A program made the translations under genes and the position numbers. Positions 1 to 7,752 of a stretch of DNA of 44,543 nt are shown here, one piece after another. The notes beneath the pieces were generated by a model. That model had not been told where the DNA came from, did no database searches, and saw only the letters and a list, made by a program, of their open reading frames with translations. Position 1 is the stretch's first letter; the number at the start of each line of letters is the position of its first letter. Source of the DNA: Candidatus Gastranaerophilales bacterium (GTDB lineage Bacteria; Cyanobacteriota; Vampirovibrionia; Gastranaerophilales; Gastranaerophilaceae); assembly GCA_944325095.1 (NCBI GenBank), contig CALUYV010000006.1, forward strand, positions 1 to 44,543, written 5' to 3'.

Positions 1-74
1 GGGAGTCGTCAAGCGGTCAAGACCTCGGATTGTGGTTCCGATATGCGTGGGTTCGAATCCCATCTCCCGCCCCA
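1..74 (+). tRNA. tRNA-His (GTG), 5' end cut off by the window edge
   Basis: The T arm is complete (stem 47-51/59-63, loop TTCGAAT at 52-58). The anticodon stem is 25-29/37-41 with loop TTGTGGT, which puts anticodon GTG at 32-34. The 3' acceptor strand CTCCCGC (64-70) would need GCGGGAG on the 5' side, but the window starts at GGGAG, so two acceptor bases and the tRNA-His-specific extra G(-1) lie just outside. The discriminator base is C (71), as expected for bacterial tRNA-His, and CCA is encoded at 72-74. Confidence 0.93.
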
Positions 75-80
75 TTTATC

Positions 81-108
81 AAAAAGCCTCCGAATAGGAG
101 GCTTTTTT
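81..108 (+). terminator. Rho-independent terminator of the tRNA-His gene
   Basis: An A-run leads into GCCTCC, a five-base loop (GAATA), then GGAGGC and a run of six T. It starts seven bases after the encoded CCA and is a canonical intrinsic terminator. Confidence 0.9.
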
Positions 109-220
109 GTTAGGTATAATGCGTATAATGAAGTGAGTATTTTGCAAGGGGCTGATTGCGATTGCTTCGGGCAATCTGTTTGTATTGCGCGGGTTTGAGG
201 GGCAGGAAGTAATCAAACTA

Positions 221-1249
221 TTAATATTTAAGAAAATGTTTTAAACCTTCAATTATTCCATTTGCCCCATTTTCAACACTTAAAAATATATTACCGGACA
301 TTGACTTACAATAATCAATAAGTTTCTTTGAGGAATCTGCCAAACATATAAATTTAGAACCGTTTTGGGTAAATTTTGCCATTGGGATATCGTTATCATC
401 ATTTCCTGCCATAATTATCTCTGAATTTAAAATGCCTCTTTTTTTCCTTATATAATCTATACCATCTGCTTTATCCGCCGCACATAAAAATAATGCGGTC
501 ATTGAACCGTCCGGATGTCGTCTGAGTGAATTGGATTGTAAAAGAATACTCTTATTACAAGCATCCATTATTGGTTTTGTATAATAATTTTCTCTAAATT
601 TAACTTTAATGCCTTTTTTAAGTAATATTTGATTTAATTCCTTTTTGAGTTCTTTTAAAATTACATCATGTGCCAAAAAATATTCTGCCATATTTTTTGA
701 AGGATTCCATTCATAATATGTGATTTTTGAATTATAAAATACGGGATCAGAATCCTTGACTTCATTTAAATTTTTTAAAGTTGCCAACTGTTCTGGAGTA
801 TATCTGTATTTATCAGTTTGGGAGATTTTCCGCATTGCTTCTGTCACATGTTCTCTATTATAATTAGATTTATTTATTAATAATTTTTGGTAATCTAACT
901 CTTCTAATAATTGACCGCCAATATTTTTGTATAAAAATTGTCCGTTATTTGCAATAAGATAGTCCGGTGCAGGAAGTACCTTGTTAGCAGAAAACATTTT
1001 ATCTTGAAGATGGAAAAATTCTTTAAGAGTACGTCCTGTAGCATAAATTATGTCAGAATTTGTTTCTTTTGCTTTGCTTAAAATAAAATCAAACTGTTTT
1101 TGACTTGCTGTAGCCAAAGCACCATCTAAATCAAAAACAAACATTGACTTTATTGCTGGTGTTGATAAACCTTTAAAAGTAATATTTTCTTTATAACGGG
1201 TCTGTTTTTTATATTGATTTTGTGTTGTTATATTTAAATTTATTTTCAT
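221..1249 (-). CDS. HAD-superfamily (Cof/SPP-like) phosphatase with N-terminal tag
   Basis: This is a 342-residue member of the HAD phosphatase superfamily, Cof/sucrose-phosphatase-like type; the substrate cannot be told. Motif I is FVFDLDGALAT (Asp40, Asp42), with Ala where most relatives have Thr or Val. Motif II lies in YATGRT, and the C-terminal acidic motif is AGNDDNDIPM. The start was set at the second Met because GAGGA lies at the correct distance before it; the in-frame ATG four codons upstream overlaps that ribosome binding site. The first 27 residues are polar and end in NITFKG, the N-terminal motif shared by several other genes here, so the HAD fold starts about 35 residues later than usual. 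No signal peptide or membrane segment is seen. It is convergent with the tRNA-His gene and transcribed alone. Confidence 0.85.
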   Translation of the reverse strand: MKINLNITTQNQYKKQTRYKENITFKGLSTPAIKSMFVFDLDGALATASQKQFDFILSKAKETNSDIIYATGRTLKEFFHLQDKMFSANKVLPAPDYLIANNGQFLYKNIGGQLLEELDYQKLLINKSNYNREHVTEAMRKISQTDKYRYTPEQLATLKNLNEVKDSDPVFYNSKITYYEWNPSKNMAEYFLAHDVILKELKKELNQILLKKGIKVKFRENYYTKPIMDACNKSILLQSNSLRRHPDGSMTALFLCAADKADGIDYIRKKRGILNSEIIMAGNDDNDIPMAKFTQNGSKFICLADSSKKLIDYCKSMSGNIFLSVENGANGIIEGLKHFLKY

Positions 1250-1514
1250 AATATTCCTCATATGAATAAATATAATTATAGGCTGTTTATCGGTCTTTCT
1301 TATTTTTGTGCAATTTCATCTGGTTCAGATAAATTTTTAATTTCATTATTTTAAAACTCCTGAATATTTTTTTTTGCGGTTTTAATTAATATAATATTGG
1401 CTGTTTTTTAAATCATCTCAATTCACTGTTTGAGAGATGATTTATTCAAATACATATTCGGTAAAAAATCAACTAACAGAGTAGGTGTAGGGTGTAATTT
1501 ATTGCACCAAAAGT

Positions 1515-1612
1515 GTCATCCTGAACTTTACAAAGCGAACCGCCGCAGCGAAGTGAGGACGGGTGAGCCTGTATGCAGAGCTGATTCAGGGTCTTGCTGT
1601 TGAACGAATTGT
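1515..1612. repeat. Mosaic palindromic repeat module (expanded loop version)
   Basis: TGTCATCCTGAACTT opens the module and CTGATTCAGGGTCTTG closes the palindrome, with about 50 GC-rich bases between the arms. It runs on into GTTGAACGAATTGT. The right-end repeats, read on the reverse strand, show the same order (GTCACTCTGAACT, GATTCAGAGTCGCAT, GTTGAACGAATTGT) but with almost no loop. This module therefore looks like the same element with an insert between the arms. Confidence 0.6.
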
Positions 1613-1668
1613 GATTGGTTTGTTCTCTCTCCCGATGGGGAGAGAGTTAGAGTGAGGGGTTTAAGTAT

Positions 1669-1760
1669 TGTCACTCTAAACTCGATTCAGAGTCGCATAG
1701 TTGAATGGATTACTAGGGACTGAATAAATTAAAGCCCTCTATACTCGAAGGGGACTCCGG
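1669..1760 (+). repeat. Mosaic intergenic repeat, copy inverted relative to the right end
   Basis: The segment begins TGTCACTCTAAACTCGATT, continues through CAGAGTCGCATAGTTGAA and ends GGGGACTCCGG. The reverse complement of 44240-44543 contains the same blocks in the same order, including CCCTCTAT and GGGGACTCCG. The two window ends therefore carry inverted copies of one roughly 120-base repeat unit. Confidence 0.7.
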
Positions 1761-1868
1761 CTCGAATTTGGATTATTCGGGCGGTTGGAAAATTCATCGT
1801 TTTCCTCCACCTTACTGGCTGGGTTCGCTTTCGCTCACACATCGCCCTACCGAAAATCCAACCGGAGT
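1754..1868. repeat. Interrupted palindrome: repeat arm with a ~100-base insert
   Basis: The arms are ACTCCGG (1754-1760) and CCGGAGT (1862-1868), with a second nested pair TTGGATT (1768-1774) and AATCCAA (1855-1861). In the right-end copies the equivalent palindrome (ACTCCGTG/CACGGAGT) has a loop of only a few bases. Here about 80-100 bases sit between the arms, so the loop has been expanded or something was inserted into it. Confidence 0.55.
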
Positions 1869-1896
1869 GACGACAAAAACAAATCCCTTGCGGGTT

Positions 1897-1905
1897 CCCC
1901 CCCCC
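1897..1905 (+). repeat. Homopolymer tract of nine C
   Basis: This is a C9 run in an otherwise AT-rich genome, 74 bases upstream of the Clp_N-domain gene. Such tracts can slip during replication. Whether it affects expression of the next gene cannot be told from one sequence. Confidence 0.8.
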
Positions 1906-1978
1906 ATCCCGGCCTGCCCTATCTAAATTGAAAGTTCTTTATTTTTTATTTAAAATATATTTTAATAAGGGGCAATTT

Positions 1979-2542
1979 ATGTTTGAATGTTTTACAGAAA
2001 AGGCATTAAATACTGTTATTGCAGCACAGGAATACGCTCGAAGTCTTGGCCGCAATCGTGTTGGAACTGAGTTGCTTTTACTGGGGATTTTGTCAGATAA
2101 TTCAGATATAGCCGGAAAGATTCTTAGAGATAGAGGGCTTACTTTAGATAAGGTAAAATTAGAAATAGAAAACATAACAGTACAAGGAGCAGATAATTCC
2201 GGGGTTGAAATTTTGTTTACAGATAATGCCAGGAAAGTTTTGCAGGCAGCATGGGATATATCTGCACGGTTAGGACATAATTATATAGGACGGATACATC
2301 TGCTATACGGTTTAGTTAATATAAATGCTGGAATTGCTTTGAAAGTATTTAATAATCTTGGCATTGATGTGAAGGAACTTAAAAATCAGATAAATGAAAC
2401 TTTATCAAAGATACAGCCTATGCCTTTTTCTATCAAGACGCCTACTTCTTATTTAATATTCAGAAAGAGTCATTTTATAATGGGGCTTTTTGTTATAGTT
2501 TTAGTATTTTTATTATTGGGGTTTTACCTGTTTCATTTTTAA
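1979..2542 (+). CDS. Stand-alone Clp_N (ClpC N-domain) protein with C-terminal membrane anchor
   Basis: The 187-residue protein consists of two Clp repeat units (about residues 1-75 and 78-140), closely following the N-terminal substrate/adaptor-binding domain of ClpC. Signature stretches are AQEYARSLG, VGTELLLLGIL and LGHNYIGRIHLLYGL. There is no AAA+ ATPase module. Instead a short linker leads to one strongly hydrophobic helix at about 164-187 that ends the protein, so it is probably tail-anchored with the Clp_N domain in the cytoplasm. The start is the ATG after AAGGGGC; the frame is open 17 codons further upstream, but no binding site supports a longer form. By family knowledge, ClpC N-domains bind adaptors and substrates; a membrane-bound decoy or adaptor platform for Clp protease is an inference. 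Confidence 0.85.
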   Translation: MFECFTEKALNTVIAAQEYARSLGRNRVGTELLLLGILSDNSDIAGKILRDRGLTLDKVKLEIENITVQGADNSGVEILFTDNARKVLQAAWDISARLGHNYIGRIHLLYGLVNINAGIALKVFNNLGIDVKELKNQINETLSKIQPMPFSIKTPTSYLIFRKSHFIMGLFVIVLVFLLLGFYLFHF

Positions 2543-2646
2543 ATAATACTCCTAACTTTCCGGTATTTTATTGCAAATTGTTACAACATAATGAAATGAT
2601 AAATAGTAATCTGGCAAAAATTTTTCTGTTCTGATTTAATATAGAC

Positions 2647-3402
2647 ATGAAAATACAAAGGGTTACAAATCTATCATACTGTGGTTCAGACCGTAATATT
2701 TCTGCAAATGCAAACTATCCTAAGAATGAAACTTTGCAGTCCGATTTTGAAAAGTTGAAACAAAACAAAACTTTAACATATATAGCAGGCGGGCTGGGAA
2801 TAATATTTTTTGCGGCGCTGGCAAAATTCAGCATAAGTAAAATATCAAAGGCAATAAAATCAAGCAAGGTTCAATTGCCGCAGGAGAATGTTGTTACAGT
2901 CCAAAAGCCGCGGTTTTTGTATCATATGACCTCAAAAGAAAATTATGATTCAATTTGTGCTGACGGGTGTATTAAAAAATCAAGAATTGATGACGGAGTT
3001 TTTCTGTCTGATGAGAACACAATAAAAAATAAATATGATGATAACACATTGAAGCGGATGGTTCAGTGGTATGGCGGTTATATGCAAAATATTGGAGGGC
3101 CGCAGTCGCAATCGCACAAGATTGTAATTTTGAAAGTTCCGGTGAATCCTGAAGAAGAAAATTTATATAAATGGCGCGCCATAAGACTGGTAGGGGCAGA
3201 TAATGAAGGTTTGAGCAATGAGTGGATAAATTTTGCGGATATCGGTAAAGAGGAATTAAATCAATTGTGGCAGCGTCCGTTAGAATTTTTATGTAAAAAT
3301 GAAATTCCTGCTGAAAAATTTGAAAAAATTGCAGAAATTGATTTGACAACCCTGCCGCAGAGAGAATTTGTAACAAGATTCAAAGAACTTGCTAATATTT
3401 AA
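2647..3402 (+). CDS. Membrane protein with possible ADP-ribosyltransferase-like domain and N-terminal tag
   Basis: This 251-residue protein has a short polar N-terminus with NLSYCG (8-13), a variant of the tag found on other proteins here. A single hydrophobic helix follows at about 43-62 (IAGGLGIIFFAALAKF). The remaining domain starts FLYHMTSKENYDSICADG and soon continues with GVFLSD. The pattern of Tyr-His followed by a helix and 'DG' is reminiscent of the NAD-binding start of ADP-ribosyltransferase-fold families (DarT, KptA and relatives). I could not identify the other catalytic residues with certainty, so this is only a suggestion. The start codon has no clear ribosome binding site. A bidirectional terminator separates it from the next, convergent gene. 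Confidence 0.75.
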   Translation: MKIQRVTNLSYCGSDRNISANANYPKNETLQSDFEKLKQNKTLTYIAGGLGIIFFAALAKFSISKISKAIKSSKVQLPQENVVTVQKPRFLYHMTSKENYDSICADGCIKKSRIDDGVFLSDENTIKNKYDDNTLKRMVQWYGGYMQNIGGPQSQSHKIVILKVPVNPEEENLYKWRAIRLVGADNEGLSNEWINFADIGKEELNQLWQRPLEFLCKNEIPAEKFEKIAEIDLTTLPQREFVTRFKELANI

Positions 3403-3422
3403 TTTTATGTTTATTAAACATT

Positions 3423-3479
3423 AGAACCGGAAAAGTTTGAATAAAAATAATAAAACTTTTCTTACAGTGTCCGGTTTTG
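3423..3479. terminator. Probable bidirectional terminator between convergent genes
   Basis: AACCGGAAAAGTTT pairs in two blocks with AAACTTTT and CCGGTT, and T-runs lie on both sides. It sits 20 bases after a forward gene and upstream of the end of a reverse gene. A second inverted repeat (AGCAAAAATGG at 3500-3510 with CCATTTTTGCT at 3524-3534) lies closer to the reverse gene. Confidence 0.6.
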
Positions 3480-3564
3480 CAATTATGAATATATGCTCAA
3501 GCAAAAATGGATGCGTAAAAGCACCATTTTTGCTCTTTGGTTTTGAAATCGTAAATTGTGATTA

Positions 3565-4866
3565 TCAATCAAGCGGGTGAAGGTTCTGGTGTTCCAGTCT
3601 GTCTATTATTGCCCCGACCGGATTGTAGTACGGAGTGACGGTCATTATTTTTGCCGCAATATCCGGATAATAATATATAAATTTCAATTCGCTTGTAGTA
3701 AGCGGTTTTTGTGTATGAACGTTTGCATACCGGACAAGTTCCAGAATATTTCTTGCTTCATGTTCATCTTTAAATTCAAGTTCAAGATTGTTATATACAT
3801 TTCTGAACCCTTTAATTCCGCTGTATTCACCGGTTGTAATCATTCTGCCTGTTTCAATTATTTCCGGTTCACCCCGTCCGAGTTCTTCAAAGTTATACAG
3901 TTCATAATTTCTGCGGTCTTTCAATGCTCCATCAGCGTGAATACCTGATTCGTGAGCAAAAGCATTATCTCCGACAGCCGGCTGATTAATCGGAATATCT
4001 ACACCGAAAGCGTATGCCGTAAATTTTGCTAACTGCCATGCGTGGTCAAGTTTTATATTTTCATCTATTTTATACTTGCCTTTAAATCCGGCAGATTTCA
4101 AACAGCCGAGCAGACAGGATACGAGGTCTGCATTTCCTGCCCGTTCTCCCATTCCGTTGATTGCGGTATTTATATAAGCATCAACACCTGCATCTATTGC
4201 CGCTTTTGCACCCATAATCGAACATCCTACCGCCATGCCGAGATCGTTATGGTAATGCAGTTCTATAGGCATTTCAGTTGCTTTTGCTATTGCATATATT
4301 CTGTCATAACTTGTTTTAGGGTCTTCATATCCGAGGGTATCACAGTATCTGAATCTGTCCGCTCCTGATTTTTTTGCTTCATTTGCATATTTTATCAAGA
4401 AATCCAGATCACTGCGGGAAGCGTCTTCTGCGTTAACCCCGACAATTTTTGCACCTTTATCTTTTGCGCATTCGACTGCTTCTTTTGTCATTTTTATAAT
4501 ATCGTCAGTTGTTTTCTTTCCGAGATATTTTCCATTAATCATTTGTTCTGATGTCGATTGCGACAAATTGACATATTTTAACCCCGGAACATTTTTGAAA
4601 GATTCTTCTACATCTGCAACAATACCGCGCATCCAGCCGGAAAGTTTAGTAGTGGCGATAACTCCTCTTTCTACAAGTTCAAGATTTCCGTTCAAATAAT
4701 TCAATTCGTGTTTTGTTGTCGGGAATCCAAATTCTGATTGTGTAATTCCCATATCATTCAACAAAAGATTGATTATTGTTTTTTCCAGTTTTGCCAAACC
4801 CAGTCTTGAAGTTTGAACTCCGTCACGGTTTGTTACATCTACAAAATAAATTCTGTTATCTGACAT
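3565..4866 (-). CDS. Homocitrate synthase / Re-citrate synthase-like acyltransferase
   Basis: This 433-residue DRE-TIM metallolyase belongs to the isopropylmalate/homocitrate/Re-citrate synthase group, which condenses acetyl-CoA with a 2-oxo acid. The N-terminal signature is FVDVTNRDGVQTSRLG, with NRDGVQ where IPMS has LRDGEQ. The metal-binding His-x-His is in ELHYHNDLG, and the family motif NGMGERAGN follows. A second region, HESGIHADG, matches the His-rich segment of the family. There is no long C-terminal LeuA regulatory domain, which argues against classical LeuA. Anaerobes lacking ordinary citrate synthase often use such an enzyme as Re-citrate synthase for glutamate synthesis; that assignment is inference. 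GAGGT precedes the ATG at good spacing. The gene is transcribed alone, divergent from the TPR gene. Confidence 0.82.
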   Translation of the reverse strand: MSDNRIYFVDVTNRDGVQTSRLGLAKLEKTIINLLLNDMGITQSEFGFPTTKHELNYLNGNLELVERGVIATTKLSGWMRGIVADVEESFKNVPGLKYVNLSQSTSEQMINGKYLGKKTTDDIIKMTKEAVECAKDKGAKIVGVNAEDASRSDLDFLIKYANEAKKSGADRFRYCDTLGYEDPKTSYDRIYAIAKATEMPIELHYHNDLGMAVGCSIMGAKAAIDAGVDAYINTAINGMGERAGNADLVSCLLGCLKSAGFKGKYKIDENIKLDHAWQLAKFTAYAFGVDIPINQPAVGDNAFAHESGIHADGALKDRRNYELYNFEELGRGEPEIIETGRMITTGEYSGIKGFRNVYNNLELEFKDEHEARNILELVRYANVHTQKPLTTSELKFIYYYPDIAAKIMTVTPYYNPVGAIIDRLEHQNLHPLD

Positions 4867-4974
4867 ATATCTACCTCACATATATAACTTCTATTATACA
4901 TAAAATTATATTAAATAACTTGCTTTTTTATATAATCTTAATTAAAATATATATTACAGAGTTGTTTTACAGAT

Positions 4975-6576
4975 ATGAAGAATAATACCAGAGTTTTAGA
5001 CAGAAAAATAAATAAGGAATTAAAAGGCGGTAATGTAAAATCAGCGATTGCGCTATGCCAGTTAGAAATTCAGTCTGACCCGACAAATGCTAATCTGCAC
5101 TTGCGATTGGGTGATTTATATATGGCGTGGCATCTGGATATTTATACTTCCTGCCAGTACATTGATGAGGCAATAAAAGAGTATAATATTGCACTTGAAT
5201 CCTGCTCTGATTCTCAGGAATATGAAATATATTACAAAATAGGGCTTGCGCAGTTTTACAAGGGCGATTTGGATAAGGCTATAAACTATTTTGACAAAAC
5301 AGTTTCAAAAAATAATAAATATGCAAAAGCATATTATATGCTGGCAGAAGTCTATACCAAAAAAGCACGGTTCCTTGATGCGGAAGTTAATGCCAAAAAA
5401 GCAATTAAATATTCTCCTCTGGCAAGTTCTTGTGCTCATTATCTGCTTCATAATCTGTACAAAGTTTCTTCTTTCAGGGTTTTTAAAAATAAAATCAAGT
5501 CAAATTACGAATATTTGATGTCAGTGCTAACTCTTCCATTTGATTCCGAAGCAATTAAAAAGGTAAAAGAATCGTTTTCATATATTAAATTTTTACCGAT
5601 ATTGCTGAAAGGGTATCTGCAGGTACAATCAAAAGGGCTTGACGGTGCAATTGATATTTATATTGATGCTGTAGAAAAGGCTCCGGGGTTTGTGCCGTTG
5701 TATTGTCTGCTTGGCGATATATATTCTTCTCTGGGACAATTTGAAAATGCAATAACAGAATATAGAATGGCTATATGGCTGGATAATTTGAATATTCCTG
5801 CGTATCGTCATTTATGCAAGGCTTATGAAGATCTGGGTGATTATGAAAGTGCAATTGAAACTTATAAAAAACTTATCCAGATTATGCCGAATATGCCGGA
5901 ATTTCACTCTAATTTAGCAAATATTCTTTATGTCAAAGGCGATATAGAAGGTGCAATATCTCATTTTCAAACAGCGGTTACATTAAATCCGAATAAAGAA
6001 TGGACAAGCGTCATTAATCAGACTCTAGGGTATGTTTTTCAGGAATCAAAACAGGATCTGGATGCTGCAATTACCTCTTATCAAAGTGCATATCTTTTAA
6101 CTCCGGAAGATATTGATATTTATATCAATCTTGGCAGTGCATTTTATGATAAAGAAGATTATGAGAATGCTCTTGCTGTTTATCGCAATGCGCTTGATCT
6201 TGAGCCTAGAAATGCAAAAATTCACTGTAACCTCGGATTTTTATACTGGGGAAAAGGTGATACGGACGAAGCGATAAGAGAATATGAACTGGCAATTGAG
6301 TTTGATAACAATTACGATATTGCGTATAACAATCTCGGTGTGATTTATCTGGATGATTTAGGCAGGGTAAAAGATGCAATGGAGATGTTTAAAAAATCTG
6401 TCGAATGCAACCCGAATTATGCACTGGCTCACTTTAACCTTGCACGTACAATTGCAATTACCGGCGATAAAATTGAAGCAGCAAAATTATACCAGATTTC
6501 GCAGGATATAAATAAAGTTACACACGAAATAGACCCGCAGGATATTACAGATAAAATTAACGCTCTGTTTGACTAG
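4975..6576 (+). CDS. Tetratricopeptide-repeat protein
   Basis: The 533-residue protein is built almost entirely of TPR units, for example around residues 80-150 and 225-510. Typical repeats read ALAVYRNALDLEPRNAKIH and AIREYELAIEFDNNYDIAY. A less regular stretch (about 155-215) joins two repeat blocks. No signal peptide, membrane helix or enzymatic domain is seen, so it is probably a cytoplasmic scaffold for protein-protein contacts; partners are unknown. The ATG lacks a clear ribosome binding site, but no better start exists in frame. It stands alone, divergent from the citrate/homocitrate-synthase-like gene. Confidence 0.88.
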   Translation: MKNNTRVLDRKINKELKGGNVKSAIALCQLEIQSDPTNANLHLRLGDLYMAWHLDIYTSCQYIDEAIKEYNIALESCSDSQEYEIYYKIGLAQFYKGDLDKAINYFDKTVSKNNKYAKAYYMLAEVYTKKARFLDAEVNAKKAIKYSPLASSCAHYLLHNLYKVSSFRVFKNKIKSNYEYLMSVLTLPFDSEAIKKVKESFSYIKFLPILLKGYLQVQSKGLDGAIDIYIDAVEKAPGFVPLYCLLGDIYSSLGQFENAITEYRMAIWLDNLNIPAYRHLCKAYEDLGDYESAIETYKKLIQIMPNMPEFHSNLANILYVKGDIEGAISHFQTAVTLNPNKEWTSVINQTLGYVFQESKQDLDAAITSYQSAYLLTPEDIDIYINLGSAFYDKEDYENALAVYRNALDLEPRNAKIHCNLGFLYWGKGDTDEAIREYELAIEFDNNYDIAYNNLGVIYLDDLGRVKDAMEMFKKSVECNPNYALAHFNLARTIAITGDKIEAAKLYQISQDINKVTHEIDPQDITDKINALFD

Positions 6577-6635
6577 TTTGTTTCTCTTCTTAAATTTTTA
6601 GGGATTTTGCTATACGATAAAATTTCTGTATGTTA

Positions 6636-6641
6636 TATAAT
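6636..6641 (+). promoter_or_regulatory. Candidate -10 box of the small gene at 6662
   Basis: A perfect TATAAT lies 21 bases before the start codon, leaving room for a short leader carrying AGAGGT. No good -35 box was found at 16-18 bases spacing. Confidence 0.4.
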
Positions 6642-6661
6642 ACTCTCCAAAAGAGGTATTT

Positions 6662-6931
6662 ATGTTAAGTCAAATATCACCGGCAAATAATCAAATAAGT
6701 TTTAATGCAATCAGTCTTAAGCATTTTCAAACTGCTAAAAAAGAAGTTAATAATTACGGACATCTTTCTCTACGATGGTATGACACAATTTATGATGATG
6801 TTTTTCAGCATAAAACCCTTTCAAAAGAAGATGCCGCTGATACAATGAAATTATTAAAAAAATATGTGGATAAGCAAGGGGAATGTTTATACAATTGCGT
6901 TTTAAAGGCTTTTGATAAAAATGTTAAATAA
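6662..6931 (+). CDS. Small protein of unknown function with N-terminal tag-like motif
   Basis: This 89-residue, mostly helical protein resembles no family I recognise. AGAGGT seven bases before the ATG supports translation. QISFNA at 11-16 is a weak form of the [IV][ST]FxG motif, with Ala in place of Gly. The rest is charged and soluble-looking, with a helix-rich stretch LSKEDAADTMKLLKKYVD and a single Cys pair (CLYNC) near the C-terminus. No signal peptide or membrane segment is seen. It is the first of a run of very small genes (6662-8014) that do not look like one operon. Confidence 0.7.
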   Translation: MLSQISPANNQISFNAISLKHFQTAKKEVNNYGHLSLRWYDTIYDDVFQHKTLSKEDAADTMKLLKKYVDKQGECLYNCVLKAFDKNVK

Positions 6932-7022
6932 ACATTAGTGTTTTATTAATTTTGTAACGATTTTTTGAAATTTTGAAAATTAACTCTCTTGAAAAACTTT
7001 ATATAAGCAAAGAGAGATTGAT

Positions 7023-7223
7023 ATGCTTAATAAAATCGAAGAAGTACAACGTCAATATATGTATGCTGTTCAGCCTGTAAAACTTTTTGAAACACAGAAT
7101 AATCAGGCTGCGCAGCAGAGTATGTTTGATTTCACAAACAAAATTAATCAATCAAACCACAATCCTTTTCATCCGGATATTACAAATACCGGAAAAGGCG
7201 GCAGATTGGACATTCTCGGCTGA
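7023..7223 (+). CDS. Small hydrophilic protein of unknown function
   Basis: The 66-residue polar protein is rich in Asn and Gln and has no recognised domain. AGAGAG lies at normal distance before the ATG. It lacks the N-terminal tag motif and any membrane segment. Its stop codon is immediately next to the stop of the reverse-strand gene that follows (7224), so the two are tail to tail with no gap and no obvious terminator. Confidence 0.6.
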   Translation: MLNKIEEVQRQYMYAVQPVKLFETQNNQAAQQSMFDFTNKINQSNHNPFHPDITNTGKGGRLDILG

Positions 7224-7469
7224 TTAAGCAAGACAGTCATAAACAAGTCCGCACGGCACATAACCCGGAAGCAGCGGATTGCCGGCTTTATCCGTGACAG
7301 GAACTGTCGCACCCTGTTCCGGTGCCCGTTCGTATTTGATTGCAGCAATTCCGGCAGCCTGAGCAGGGTTAGATGCTCCTCTGAAAGAAACATGCTGACG
7401 CTGCGCTCTTTGAACGCTTGACGGATTTAAAAATGATACTAACAAATTTTGTCCTGTAATCGGTGCCAT
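7224..7469 (-). CDS. Small protein with N-terminal tag motif HVSFRG
   Basis: The 81-residue unknown protein carries HVSFRG at 26-31, a good match to the shared motif, and a second, partial one (LVSFLN at 10-15). The rest is Ala/Pro/Gly-rich with a late Cys pair (PCGLVYDC). A GGGG stretch upstream of the ATG is a modest ribosome binding site. No known domain. I prefer this frame over an overlapping reverse frame (7169-7393) because of the motif and start context. Divergent from the 53-residue ORF only in the sense of separate transcripts on the same strand; spacing is about 95 bases. Confidence 0.6.
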   Translation of the reverse strand: MAPITGQNLLVSFLNPSSVQRAQRQHVSFRGASNPAQAAGIAAIKYERAPEQGATVPVTDKAGNPLLPGYVPCGLVYDCLA

Positions 7470-7564
7470 AATTTAACCCCATTTTTCCCTTATATTAATA
7501 TAAAGGAAATTTGTTGTCAAAAATTGCTTAATTTACCGTCAAATATTAAGAAATATTACGCAAA

Positions 7565-7726
7565 TTACACTAAATATCCGCTGTTTCTGTAATTTGACCT
7601 GTATGCTGCACGATTTAAATTTAATCGTTGAGGAATATTGTATGATTTTTCCTCTTTCTTTTCCTTAAATTTTTTGAGTCCTATTGCAGGAACTTCGTCT
7701 TTGATAAAAATTTTCAATAATTCCAT
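7565..7726 (-). CDS. Possible 53-residue basic small protein
   Basis: A short reverse frame begins ATG GAA TTA TTG and encodes MELLKIFIKDEVPAIGLKKF followed by a Lys/Glu-rich block (KEKKEEKSYN) and a basic tail with many Arg, Asn and Tyr. AAGGA sits 10 bases upstream of the ATG, slightly far. It fills part of an otherwise empty gap and is divergent from the DUF1858 gene. No family is recognised and the tag motif is absent. Small size makes coding status uncertain. Confidence 0.45.
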   Translation of the reverse strand: MELLKIFIKDEVPAIGLKKFKEKKEEKSYNIPQRLNLNRAAYRSNYRNSGYLV

Positions 7727-7752
7727 ACTATACCAATCCTTCTTTTTTCATG

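Larger units (their letters stand above)
1250..1978. other. Repeat-rich intergenic region without a recognisable gene
   Basis: About 730 bases separate two divergent genes. No convincing reading frame with a ribosome binding site was seen. The left part (1262-1490) is AT-rich, with nothing recognised beyond likely promoter sequence. From about 1500 to 1910 the composition becomes clearly more GC-rich and the DNA consists of palindromic repeat modules, listed separately, ending in a run of nine C. The same repeat family recurs in opposite orientation at the right end of the window. Confidence 0.7.

Noticed and set aside
160..176. Small hairpin GATTGC-TTCGG-GCAATC as a terminator of the HAD gene
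   Set aside because: Short stem and no T-run on either strand.
7169..7393. 74-codon reverse frame overlapping two small genes
   Set aside because: The competing frame 7224-7469 carries the HVSFRG motif and a better start.
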